Of a stretch of DNA of 7,889 nt, positions 1 to 6,395 are shown one piece after another. Made by a program: the position numbers and the translations under genes. Source of the DNA: an uncultured Eggerthellaceae bacterium (GTDB taxonomy: Bacteria > Actinomycetota > Coriobacteriia > Coriobacteriales > Eggerthellaceae). The notes beneath the pieces are model-generated. The model was not told the origin of the DNA, searched no databases, and saw nothing but the letters and a program-made list of their open reading frames with translations. Positions within the stretch are counted from its first letter, which is position 1. Every line of letters starts with the position of its first letter. Location of the stretch: assembly GCA_948829205.1 (NCBI GenBank), contig CAQLOA010000061.1, positions 1 through 7,889 on the forward strand, written 5' to 3'.

Positions 1-55
1 GCGCACTTGACTGGGGGTCAAGGGGTCGCAGGTTCAAATCCTGTCGTCCCGACCA
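1..55 (+). tRNA. tRNA-Pro (anticodon GGG), 5' end outside the window
   Basis: This is the 3' part of a tRNA. The anticodon stem is CTTGA (6-10) paired with TCAAG (18-22), around the 7-base loop 11-17, which places the anticodon GGG at 13-15 (reads the proline codon CCC). A 5-base variable loop (23-27) follows. The T arm has stems 28-32 and 40-44 around TTCAAAT. The acceptor strand is 45-51, the discriminator base is A52, and CCA (53-55) is encoded. The last acceptor base is G, implying a C1-G72 pair, which is typical of bacterial tRNA-Pro. The D arm and 5' acceptor strand lie before the window. A short T-run (56-59) follows, but no strong terminator hairpin is visible. Confidence 0.93.
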
Positions 56-265
56 TTTTCTTCCTTCCAACCACTCGCATTCGATTTACAGCCGCTCATG
101 TCAGGGCGCCAGTCCGTTCGCGGTCCCTTTTGCGCTAAAAACATCCAGCTCGTCGAAGCAGGCGCAGTTTTCCCCGACCCATTTGATAAAGTCGGATGCA
201 TCCAACCGTCCCGTTTCCTGGGCACGGACACGTTTCATTAGAACAGAAATGGGAGGGGAAAGCCC
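56..265 (+). other. Leader region between tRNA-Pro and echA
   Basis: This 210-base stretch carries no convincing gene on either strand. It must hold the 5' untranslated region of the ech operon and probably its promoter, unless transcription reads through from the tRNA. The best -10-like string is TAAAGT at 187-192 behind a TGA extension (184-186), but I find no matching -35 box, so I do not call it a promoter. A short dyad at 191-206 is listed separately. The echA ribosome binding site GGGAGGGG lies at 251-258, seven bases before the ATG. Confidence 0.5.
191..206. promoter_or_regulatory. Short dyad, possible operator, upstream of echA
   Basis: GGATGCATCC at 194-203 is a perfect 10-base palindrome. 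Two more pairs (191/206 and 192/205) flank it across one mismatch, giving a 16-base dyad. It lies 60 bases before the echA start, next to the weak TGA-TAAAGT string at 184-192. That position suits a repressor or activator site. It matches no regulator consensus that I recognise, and palindromes of this size also arise by chance. Confidence 0.25.
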
Positions 266-2185
266 ATGGAGATGCTCTTGTTCCTGATCGCATTTCCGCT
301 CGTCGCGGCGTTGCTGCTGGTCGTGCTGCGCTTCGACGGTGCCCGCGGCTTCGTCGTCGTCGCCTCTGCGGCGGCAATCGCCGTGGCGTCGGTTCTTCTG
401 GTCGTCTTCAACGCAGGGTTCGAGCAGGGGAGGATGTTCGAAGCCGCCTCGCCCCTCGTGGACACCCTGTGCACGGCCGTAAGCGCGATATGCGTCGTGG
501 TCGTGGTGGCCTTTGCGGTGAAGTACAGGAATCTTGCAGCCGGCCTGCTCGGAATCGTACAGATAGTCCTCGTCGCGGTCGTCGAGTTCGGCTTCGCCCA
601 CGAGATGGAGGTCGCCGACGGGCTGTACGTCGACTACCTTTCCTTGGTCATGGCGCTCATCATAGGGATCATCGGGTCCGGCATCTGCATCTACGCGCTC
701 GGGTACATGAAGGATTTCCAGACGCACGAGCCCGAAGGGGCGAAGGACCGCCGTCCGACCTTCTTCGCGCTGATGTTCGTGTTCCTCTCCGCCATGTTCG
801 TCATCGTGTTCTCCAACAACATGATATGGATGTTCACCGGATGGGAGGTCACCACCCTCTGCTCGTTCCTGCTGATCGGGTACACGAAGACGCAGGAGGC
901 CATCGCGAACGCCTTCAGGCAGATAGTCATGAACCTTGCGGGAGGCGTAGGCTTCATACTCGCGCTGCTTTTCTGCGTCAGCCAGATAGGGACGCTTTCG
1001 CTCCGCGACTTCATAGACGTCGCCGTGCAGGACCCGGCGTTTGCCATGGTCCCCGTAGTGCTTCTCGCCTTCGCCGGAATCACCAAGGCCGCGCAGATGC
1101 CCTTCCAGACGTGGCTCCTCGGGGCAATGGTCGCCCCTACCCCCACCAGCGCGCTTCTGCATTCGTCCACGATGGTAAAGGCGGGCGTGTTCATGCTGGT
1201 GAAGCTTGCGCCGTGCTTCCTCGTCAGCGCCATCCCGTCCATGATGGTGATGCTGGTCGGAGGCATCACGTTCATGCTTTGCTCGTTCATGGCCATATCC
1301 CAGACCAACGCCAAGCGCGTGCTCGCCTATTCGACCATCGCTAACCTTGGCCTCATCGCCGCCTGTGCGGGCGTGGGAACGCCCGAGGCGGTATGGGCGG
1401 CCGTCTTCCTCATCATATTCCACGCCATAGCCAAGTCGCTGCTGTTCCTCTGCGTCGGAACCGCCGAGCACCACATCGGAAGCCGCGACATCGAGGACAT
1501 GGACCTGCTGTTCGACCGCATGCCCCGCCTGGCTCGCTTCATGATGCTGGGGATCATGTGCATGTTCATCGCCCCGTTCGGAATGCTCGTGGCGAAGTGG
1601 GCCACCCTGGTGTCGTTCGTCGACATGGACCAGGTGGCGCTTGTGCTCATCCTCGCCTTCGGTTCCGCCGCAACGTTCATGTTCTGGGCGAAGTGGATGG
1701 GCAAGCTTGCAGGAATCGCCGGAAGCCCCGACAACGTCGAGGTCTCGGTGCATCCCAGCGAGTGGTTCTCCATTCTCCTTATGGCCGTGCTGCTGGTCGC
1801 CGGCTGCGTCCTCATCCCCGTGATGTCCGCGACGCTCGTCGAGCCCTACGTCGTCCAGGTGTACGGAATGGCGGGCCAGGACATCGCCACCGACAACCTG
1901 TGGATCGCAAGCATCTGCGTAGTCGTGGTCGTCATCGCCCTGTTCACCGGTCTTGGCCGGTCCAGGAAGCGCAAGGTCGACGTCTACCTCTCGGGCGTCA
2001 GCGTCGACAACGAGGCGCGTTCGTTCCAGAACTCGCTTTCCGGGCAGACGGTTGCAACGGCAAGGAACTGGTACATGGGCGACTGGTTCGGAGAGGCGCG
2101 CGTCGCCCCCGTAGGGGTTGCCTTCAACAGCCTGATCATGGCGGCCGCGATCGTCTTGGCGCTGTTCGGCGTCTCGTTCGCGTAG
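266..2185 (+). CDS. echA: Energy-converting hydrogenase subunit EchA (NuoL-like ion-pumping subunit)
   Basis: This 639-residue integral membrane protein is the antiporter-like, ion-translocating subunit of the complex. It is hydrophobic almost throughout, with roughly 14-16 membrane segments. Family hallmarks are visible: the key glutamate in GWEVTTLCSFLL (E194), the lysine in GITKAAQMPFQTWL (K274), the PTPTSALLHSSTMVKAG segment (291-307, with H299 and K305), and the later lysine in AKRVLAYST (K350). These charged residues form the proton path in NuoL/Mrp-type subunits. A soluble loop near residues 565-610 containing VYLSGVSVDN precedes the last helix, as in hydrogenase and NuoL relatives. 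The start is supported by GGGAGGGG seven bases upstream. It is the first of six tightly spaced genes. NuoL of complex I is the main alternative, but the NiFe motifs in EchE argue for Ech. Confidence 0.9.
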   Translation: MEMLLFLIAFPLVAALLLVVLRFDGARGFVVVASAAAIAVASVLLVVFNAGFEQGRMFEAASPLVDTLCTAVSAICVVVVVAFAVKYRNLAAGLLGIVQIVLVAVVEFGFAHEMEVADGLYVDYLSLVMALIIGIIGSGICIYALGYMKDFQTHEPEGAKDRRPTFFALMFVFLSAMFVIVFSNNMIWMFTGWEVTTLCSFLLIGYTKTQEAIANAFRQIVMNLAGGVGFILALLFCVSQIGTLSLRDFIDVAVQDPAFAMVPVVLLAFAGITKAAQMPFQTWLLGAMVAPTPTSALLHSSTMVKAGVFMLVKLAPCFLVSAIPSMMVMLVGGITFMLCSFMAISQTNAKRVLAYSTIANLGLIAACAGVGTPEAVWAAVFLIIFHAIAKSLLFLCVGTAEHHIGSRDIEDMDLLFDRMPRLARFMMLGIMCMFIAPFGMLVAKWATLVSFVDMDQVALVLILAFGSAATFMFWAKWMGKLAGIAGSPDNVEVSVHPSEWFSILLMAVLLVAGCVLIPVMSATLVEPYVVQVYGMAGQDIATDNLWIASICVVVVVIALFTGLGRSRKRKVDVYLSGVSVDNEARSFQNSLSGQTVATARNWYMGDWFGEARVAPVGVAFNSLIMAAAIVLALFGVSFA

Positions 2186-2192
2186 GAAGGGG

Positions 2193-3119
2193 ATGTCGAT
2201 GACAATCGAAGGGATAATCGTTCCGATACTGGGATCCGTCGCTTTCGCGGTCTTGGCGCCGATCGTAGGATGCCTGCTTGCCGGCATCGACCGCGTGCTG
2301 TCCGCGCGCATGCAGGGCCGCGTTGGCCCCCCAATCCTGCAGCCGTATTACGACGTTCGCAAGCTCATGGCCAAGGAGAAGGCCACCGTCAACGGCGTGC
2401 AGGACGCCTACGTGATATGCGCGTTCGTTTTCGCGTGCGTGGCTGGAGGGATATTCTTCACAGGAGGGAACCTGCTGATGTGCGTGTTCGTCATAACGCT
2501 TTCCAGCCTGTTCTTCATCATCGCCGCCTACTCGTCACGTTCGCCCTATGCCGAGGCAGGCGCCAACCGAGAGACCATACAGGTAATGGCCTACGAGCCC
2601 ATGGTTCTGCTGTTCGCGGTCGGCTTCTACATGGCCACGCAGCTGATAATGGCGCCGTACCTCTCCACGGGCGTTCCTGCCGGCTCCTTCGACGTGGCGG
2701 CTGTCTTCCAGCTCGACCAGCCCATCATCGTGTGGACCGCGCTCATCTTCCTGGGCCTGATGTTCATACTCACCATCAAACTGCGCAAGTCGCCCTTCGA
2801 CTTGTCGATGTCGCATCACGCGCACCAGGAGATCGTCCGCGGCATGACCACCGAGATGTCGGGGTCGACCCTTGCGCTCGTCGAGGTGCTGCACTGGTGC
2901 GAGAACGTGCTGTTTTTGGGATGGGTCGCCATCTTCTTCGTGTGGGGCAACCCGTGGTCGGTCCTCCTGGGAGTCGTCGTGGCCCTGCTTGCCTACTTCC
3001 TCGAGATACTGATCGACAACAACTTCGCCAGGGTGAAGTGGCAGTTCATGCTGAAGTCCGCATGGCTCGTCGCGCTCGTGGGCGGAGGAGTCAACATCGC
3101 CATCATGGCTTTCATCTAG
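2193..3119 (+). CDS. echB: Energy-converting hydrogenase subunit EchB (NuoH-like membrane anchor)
   Basis: This 308-residue membrane protein of the NuoH/HycD/EchB family links the soluble hydrogenase module to the ion pump. Visible signatures are GIDRVLSARMQGRVGPP (31-47), followed by QPYYDVRKL; a loop with EAGANRETIQ and AYEP (121-136); and SPFDLSMSHHAHQE followed by E221 and E231 (200-231), which matches the conserved acidic cytoplasmic loop of the family. About eight membrane helices are evident. The start is uncertain. ATG at 2193 lies right behind AGGAAGGGG (2184-2192), and a second in-frame ATG at 2199 has better spacing to AAGGGG, so the true protein may be 306 residues. It lies only seven bases after echA, and the Shine-Dalgarno overlaps the echA stop, so coupled translation is likely. 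Confidence 0.92.
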   Translation: MSMTIEGIIVPILGSVAFAVLAPIVGCLLAGIDRVLSARMQGRVGPPILQPYYDVRKLMAKEKATVNGVQDAYVICAFVFACVAGGIFFTGGNLLMCVFVITLSSLFFIIAAYSSRSPYAEAGANRETIQVMAYEPMVLLFAVGFYMATQLIMAPYLSTGVPAGSFDVAAVFQLDQPIIVWTALIFLGLMFILTIKLRKSPFDLSMSHHAHQEIVRGMTTEMSGSTLALVEVLHWCENVLFLGWVAIFFVWGNPWSVLLGVVVALLAYFLEILIDNNFARVKWQFMLKSAWLVALVGGGVNIAIMAFI

Positions 3120-3128
3120 GAGGGTTGC

Positions 3129-3578
3129 ATGGGATATTCGTCTAAATCGCCCTGGGTGATCCACTATGACGGGTCCAGCTGCAACGGCTGCGACATCGAG
3201 GTGCTCGCAACGCTGTGCCCCGGATTCGACGGGGAGCGCTTCGGCGTCATCAACACGGGCAATCCGAAACACGCCGACATCTTCCTCGTCACCGGGTCGG
3301 TCAACGAGCAGAACATCGGCGTCGTGAAGGAGATATACGACCAGATGCTCGAGCCGAAGGTCGTCGTGGCATGCGGCATATGCGCGTGTTCGGGCGGCAT
3401 CTTCCACGACTGCTACAACGTCATCGGCGGAGTGGACAAGGCCATCCCCGTCGACGTATACGCACCCGGTTGCGCCGTGAGGCCCGAGGCTCTCATCGAT
3501 GCCATAGTCGAGGGCGTCGCCGTCCTCGACCAGAAGGCGCAGGCAATCAAGTCGGGCGAGAAGCCGAGGGAGGACTAG
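3129..3578 (+). CDS. echC: Energy-converting hydrogenase small subunit EchC (NuoB-like, one [4Fe-4S] cluster)
   Basis: This 149-residue soluble small subunit carries the iron-sulfur cluster nearest the NiFe site and passes electrons to EchE. The four expected cluster ligands are C18 and C21 (in SSCNGCD), C85 (in GICACSGG) and C115 (in APGCAVRP). The spacing matches the NuoB/HycG/EchC family, and the PGC-x-x-RP ending is typical. The short length, with no export signal or extra clusters, fits group 4 hydrogenases, not periplasmic uptake enzymes. Five other cysteines (C30, C82, C87, C95 and nearby) are unassigned. AGGAGGG at 3118-3124 overlaps the echB stop and lies four bases before the ATG. 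Confidence 0.93.
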   Translation: MGYSSKSPWVIHYDGSSCNGCDIEVLATLCPGFDGERFGVINTGNPKHADIFLVTGSVNEQNIGVVKEIYDQMLEPKVVVACGICACSGGIFHDCYNVIGGVDKAIPVDVYAPGCAVRPEALIDAIVEGVAVLDQKAQAIKSGEKPRED

Positions 3579-3579
3579 C

Positions 3580-4008
3580 ATGCAGTTCACGAGCGCATTC
3601 CACGACATGGCCGCAGGCACGATCTATGCAGACGCGCAGGCGCGCCTCGCGGACGGGTGGCGGTACGTGCAGATACTTGCTGTGAACAAGGACGACGGGG
3701 TCGACCTCGTCTACTCGTACATGAAGGACGGCTACCTCGACAACATGGTGGTACGGGACGTTCCACGCGGGGCGCACGTCGCTTCGATAAGCGACGTCTT
3801 CCTCGAGGCGTTCGTCTGCGAGAACGAGATACACGATCTTTTCGGCGTCGCGATCGACGGCATAGCCATCGACTTCCTGGGCAACTTCTACCAGCTGTCC
3901 ACCGAGAAGCCGATGACGATAATCTCTCCCGCAGCTTGCCGAGAGGGAGAAGCAGCGCAAAATCGCCGCCGCCAAGGCTGCCAAGGAGGCGAAGAAGGCC
4001 GCTGCTGA
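3580..4008 (+). CDS. echD: Energy-converting hydrogenase subunit EchD (NuoC-like), frame broken near its C terminus
   Basis: As read, this is a 142-residue protein of the NuoC/30-kDa family, a structural partner bound to the EchE large subunit. The conserved core is intact, with the signature ENEIHDLFGV at 81-90 followed by GNFYQL. After P117 (CCC at 3928-3930) the frame enters an Arg/Gly/Cys-rich stretch that looks out of frame and stops at 4008. Skipping one base (G3931) instead leads into a well-formed coding frame that runs to TAG at 4157-4159, giving about 192 residues. Homologues may read ISP-E-Q-L-A-E-R here, so a two-base loss is a natural explanation (inferred, not checked). Sequencing error, true mutation and programmed slippage all remain possible. 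The start has GAGGGAGGA (3566-3574) before it and lies one base after the echC stop. Confidence 0.85.
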   Translation: MQFTSAFHDMAAGTIYADAQARLADGWRYVQILAVNKDDGVDLVYSYMKDGYLDNMVVRDVPRGAHVASISDVFLEAFVCENEIHDLFGVAIDGIAIDFLGNFYQLSTEKPMTIISPAACREGEAAQNRRRQGCQGGEEGRC

Positions 4009-4159
4009 CGCGGGCGCCTCGAATGCGGACGGAGCGGACGCCGATGCCGAGCTCGAGGCCAAGCTTGCCGGCATGGACCCCGAGAAGGCGGCCAAGGTAC
4101 GCGCGGCGATGGAGGCCAAGCGGGCCAAGCAGGCACAGGCTGACGGAACGGGGGAGTAG
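3932..4159 (+). other. echD: Out-of-frame echD tail (Ala/Lys/Glu-rich C-terminal extension)
   Basis: In the +1 frame relative to the start of echD, this stretch encodes 75 residues ending at TAG 4157-4159, one base before echE. The product is highly charged and helical in character, for example EREKQRKIAAAKAAKEAKK and, further on, MDPEKAAKVRAAMEAK. Codon third positions are mostly G or C, as in the neighbouring genes, while the competing frame is Arg/Gly/Cys-rich. This indicates that the tail was, or is, translated. It has no start codon with a ribosome binding site, so it is best seen as the displaced end of echD and not a separate gene. The function of the tail is unknown; a surface helix that helps assembly is possible. 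Confidence 0.7.
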
Positions 4160-4160
4160 C

Positions 4161-5249
4161 ATGGGAAAGGCATCAGTGATTCCATTCGGCCCGCAGCATC
4201 CGGTGCTGCCGGAGCCTCTTCACCTAGACCTGGTGGTCGAGGACGAGACCGTCGTCGACTGCATACCGCAGATCGGCTTCGTCCACCGCGGGCTTGAAAA
4301 GCTGGTGGAGACGCGCGACTACAACCAGTTCATATACGTAGCCGAGCGCATATGCGGCATCTGTGCGATGGGGCACAGCCTGGGCTACGCCGAGACGGTC
4401 GAGAGCCTCATGGGCGTCGAGGTGCCGAAGAGGGCGGAATACCTGCGCGTCATCTGGCACGAGCTGTCCCGAGTCCACTCGCACCTGCTCTGGCTGGGCC
4501 TTGCCGCCGACGCCTTCGGGTTCGAGTCGATGTTCATGCACTGCTGGCGCCTTCGCGAGCGCATCCTCGACATCTTCGAGAAGACCACCGGGGGCAGGGT
4601 CATCCTGTCGGTTGTCTGCGTCGGAGGCGTCGTCCGCGACATCGACGCGCAGACGCTCAAGGAGATAGTCGCGGTGCTCGACGACATCCGCGGCGACTAC
4701 GAGAAGATCGTGAAGACGCTGCTGACCGACACCTCCGTGAAGAACCGCACGGTCGGCGTTGGATCCATCTCGCGTGAGGAGGCGGCTGCGCTCAGCATGG
4801 TTGGGCCGTTCGGTCGTGCCTCCGGCCTTCCCTACGACGTGAGAAGCTTCGGGAGGGGCGCCTATGGCGACTTGGCGGACTTCCAGCCCGTCACGGACGA
4901 CCAGGGCGACTGCTTCGCTCGCGTCAAGGTGAGATGCCTGGAGGTGCTGCAGTCCTTCGACATCGTGAAGGAGCTCGCAGCAAGGATCCCGGAAGGCGAC
5001 ATAGCGGTCAAGGTGAAGGGCAACCCCGCCGACGGCGCCCAGGCGTCCAACGTGCTCGAGCAGCCCCGGGGCGAATGCTACTACTACGCGCGCGGGAACG
5101 GCTCCAAGTACCTCGACCGCATGCGCATGCGCACACCCACCTCGCAGAACCTTGCAGGGATGACGGTGGCGCTCAAAGGCTGCGACCTCGCGGACGTGAA
5201 CATGATCATCCTCACCATCGACCCGTGCATAAGCTGCACTGAAAGGTAG
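4161..5249 (+). CDS. echE: [NiFe] hydrogenase large subunit EchE (NuoD-like, catalytic)
   Basis: This 362-residue catalytic subunit binds the NiFe(CN)2CO centre and interconverts protons and H2. It begins with the Ech-type GPQHPVLPEPLHL (10-22). The first metal-binding motif, RICGIC, places cysteines at C65 and C68, followed by the AMGHSLGYAE helix. The second motif, DPCISC, places C356 and C359 near the end. Retention of both CxxC pairs separates it from NuoD of complex I, which has lost them. The protein ends at DPCISCTER, with no C-terminal extension for a maturation protease to remove. ATG 4161 is one base after the end of the echD tail frame, with GGGGGAG just upstream. In-frame open sequence extends upstream of 4161, but it lies inside echD and is not homologous. 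HypA-F maturation genes, needed for metal insertion, are not in the window. Confidence 0.95.
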   Translation: MGKASVIPFGPQHPVLPEPLHLDLVVEDETVVDCIPQIGFVHRGLEKLVETRDYNQFIYVAERICGICAMGHSLGYAETVESLMGVEVPKRAEYLRVIWHELSRVHSHLLWLGLAADAFGFESMFMHCWRLRERILDIFEKTTGGRVILSVVCVGGVVRDIDAQTLKEIVAVLDDIRGDYEKIVKTLLTDTSVKNRTVGVGSISREEAAALSMVGPFGRASGLPYDVRSFGRGAYGDLADFQPVTDDQGDCFARVKVRCLEVLQSFDIVKELAARIPEGDIAVKVKGNPADGAQASNVLEQPRGECYYYARGNGSKYLDRMRMRTPTSQNLAGMTVALKGCDLADVNMIILTIDPCISCTER

Positions 5250-5253
5250 CGAG

Positions 5254-5625
5254 ATGGGTAGCTTCAGACTTGGCGGAATGACCTTCGGGTCGCTTTTCAA
5301 GAAGCCCGAGACGCTCCTGTACCCCTTCCAGAAGAAGGAGCCATACGTGGGGCAGAAGGGACACGTGGTCAACGACGTGTCGGAATGCATACTGTGCGGG
5401 ATCTGCCAGAAGACGTGCCCGTGCCGTTGCATAAACGTGGACAAGGCCGCACGCACGTGGTCCATCGCCCCCTTCATGTGCGTCCAATGCGGAAGCTGCG
5501 TTCGGGCATGCCCCACGGGATGCCTGTCGATGAGACCGGAGTACACCCCGGTCTCGGGCACCAAGTACTACGACGAGTTCCCGGTGCCCGAAAGGGAGAA
5601 GAAGGCGGCGCAGACGGCCTCCTGA
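5254..5625 (+). CDS. echF: Energy-converting hydrogenase ferredoxin-like subunit EchF (NuoI-like, 2x[4Fe-4S])
   Basis: This 123-residue iron-sulfur protein is the likely entry point for electrons from soluble ferredoxin. Two classical motifs are seen: C45-x2-C48-x2-C51-x3-C55-P and C76-x2-C79-x2-C82-x3-C86-P. By the ferredoxin rule, one cluster is held by C45, C48, C51 and C86, the other by C76, C79, C82 and C55. Three further cysteines (C57, C59, C90) are extra. The N-terminal part, with the GSLFKKPETLLYPFQKKEP stretch, resembles the membrane-facing helix region of NuoI/HycF. The start has AAGG (5243-5246) seven bases upstream, overlapping the end of echE. It is the last gene of the operon. 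The tail EREKKAAQ is charged, and the stop lies inside a possible terminator stem. Confidence 0.93.
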   Translation: MGSFRLGGMTFGSLFKKPETLLYPFQKKEPYVGQKGHVVNDVSECILCGICQKTCPCRCINVDKAARTWSIAPFMCVQCGSCVRACPTGCLSMRPEYTPVSGTKYYDEFPVPEREKKAAQTAS

Positions 5626-5642
5626 GGCAAATGAGGTCTTTT
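5616..5642 (+). terminator. Weak intrinsic terminator candidate at the end of the ech operon
   Basis: GGCCTC (5616-5621) can pair with GAGGTC (5633-5638), giving six pairs including one G-T, around an 11-base loop. TTTT (5639-5642) follows directly. The echF stop codon is in the loop. The stem is short and the T-run is interrupted by C, so termination is probably partial. A competing smaller hairpin (5617-5620 with 5625-5628) lies inside it. Confidence 0.35.
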
Positions 5643-5673
5643 CTCCACATAAGGGCCGCCCTCTCGCATGAGC

Positions 5674-5702
5674 TACAAAAAGAGGGTTCCACCTGCTAGA
5701 AT
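5674..5702 (+). promoter_or_regulatory. Candidate extended -10 promoter for pgsA
   Basis: TGCTAGAAT at 5694-5702 fits an extended -10 element (TGn followed by TAGAAT, five of six matches to TATAAT). A 17-base spacer leads back to TACAAA at 5674-5679, a poor -35 box (about three of six), as is common with extended -10 promoters. Transcription would begin near 5709, leaving a leader of about 40 bases before the TTG start at 5750. It implies that the envelope genes are transcribed separately from ech. Confidence 0.5.
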
Positions 5703-5749
5703 CTAAGCTTCAGGAATGTGATTCGAAACATCGCTAGGCAGGTTGCGAC

Positions 5750-6391
5750 TTGGCATTGGCTGCAGTTGAAAACAACGCAGACGAAGAGATATCGAACAAG
5801 ATCCTGACGGCGCCGAACGTGATCTCGGCCGTCAGGCTGCTTCTCGTGCCCATATACCTATGGATGCTGTTCAATGGCCACGACGTCGCGGCGCTTGTGC
5901 TCTTTTCGATAGCCGCACTCACCGACTTCGTGGACGGGCAGGTCGCAAGGCGCACCCACCAGGTCTCGCGGCTTGGGAAGATCCTCGACCCGGCAGTCGA
6001 CACCGTCCTCATGTTCACGGGCGTGCTTGGCGTCGTCCTCATCGGCAGGCTCCCCGCATGGTTCGCAGTGCTCATCCTGGCCCGCGAGGCGTTCCTGCTC
6101 GTCGGCGGGGGAGTGCTCATCAAGAAGCACAGCATCACCGTCCCTGTGATATACCCCGGGAAGGTTGCAACCACCCTGTTGTTCGTCGGGTTCGCCGGAA
6201 TGTTCTTGAACGCCCCGGTCTTGCCCGGCCTGGGCTTGACCGACGTATCGTGGCTTCCTGGGTTCAACGGCTCCGATTGCGCGGTCTGGGTCTGGTTCGT
6301 CTACGTCGGGCTCGTGCTTCAGGTCGGAGTCACGGTGTACTACTGCCGTCAGGCGTGGTCGAAGCTGTCCGAGCGCAGGAAGGCCCGGTAG
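5750..6391 (+). CDS. pgsA: CDP-alcohol phosphatidyltransferase, probably phosphatidylglycerophosphate synthase PgsA
   Basis: This is a membrane enzyme of phospholipid synthesis, 213 residues. Its likely reaction joins CDP-diacylglycerol with sn-glycerol 3-phosphate to give phosphatidylglycerophosphate and CMP. The full family motif D-x2-DG-x2-AR-x8-G-x3-D-x3-D is present: D59, D62, G63, A66, R67, G76, D80, D84. These residues bind the metal ions and CDP. About five or six membrane helices are visible. The N-terminal APNVISAVRLLLVPIYLW matches the usual PgsA beginning. The start is TTG: an in-frame TAG at 5735 excludes anything further upstream, and the next in-frame ATG falls inside the first helix. 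AGGCAGG (5736-5742) lies seven bases before the TTG. The residue after D84 is Thr, where PgsA usually has Lys, so another acceptor alcohol is possible. The following gene starts four bases after the stop. Confidence 0.8.
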   Translation: MALAAVENNADEEISNKILTAPNVISAVRLLLVPIYLWMLFNGHDVAALVLFSIAALTDFVDGQVARRTHQVSRLGKILDPAVDTVLMFTGVLGVVLIGRLPAWFAVLILAREAFLLVGGGVLIKKHSITVPVIYPGKVATTLLFVGFAGMFLNAPVLPGLGLTDVSWLPGFNGSDCAVWVWFVYVGLVLQVGVTVYYCRQAWSKLSERRKAR

Positions 6392-6395
6392 CGCG

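Noticed and set aside
7..12. TTGACT as a -35 box
   Set aside because: It is the anticodon stem and loop start of the tRNA, and no -10 box lies at the right distance.
1..265. Integration site of a mobile element at the tRNA-Pro 3' end
   Set aside because: No integrase, no duplicated tRNA end and no composition change are visible. The neighbouring genes are core metabolism.
101..2311. 736-codon open frame on the minus strand opposite echA
   Set aside because: It is very rich in His, Asp, Arg, Gly and Glu, as expected for the antisense of a GC-biased membrane protein gene. echA on the plus strand has clear family motifs. No ribosome binding site or recognisable domain was seen.
2535..3620. Long minus-strand open frame across echB-echC
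   Set aside because: It spans two well-supported plus-strand genes and their intergenic site, has antisense-like composition and no known motif.
4073..4159. Separate small gene starting at an internal ATG in the echD tail frame
   Set aside because: No ribosome binding site, and the coding character begins well upstream of that ATG, so it is continuous with echD.
4224..5564. Long minus-strand open frame across echE-echF
   Set aside because: Same reasons: it is opposite genes with intact metal-binding motifs, and it is a composition artefact of high GC.
266..5625. Respiratory complex I (nuo) or Fpo-type cluster
   Set aside because: The NuoD-like protein keeps both NiFe cysteine pairs (C65/C68 and C356/C359), there is only one antiporter-like subunit, and NuoA, J, K, M and N are absent. 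The order A-F matches Ech.
5659..5686. CCCTCT/AGAGGG inverted repeat as a terminator
   Set aside because: The loop is 16 bases, no T-run follows, and it overlaps the likely promoter of pgsA.
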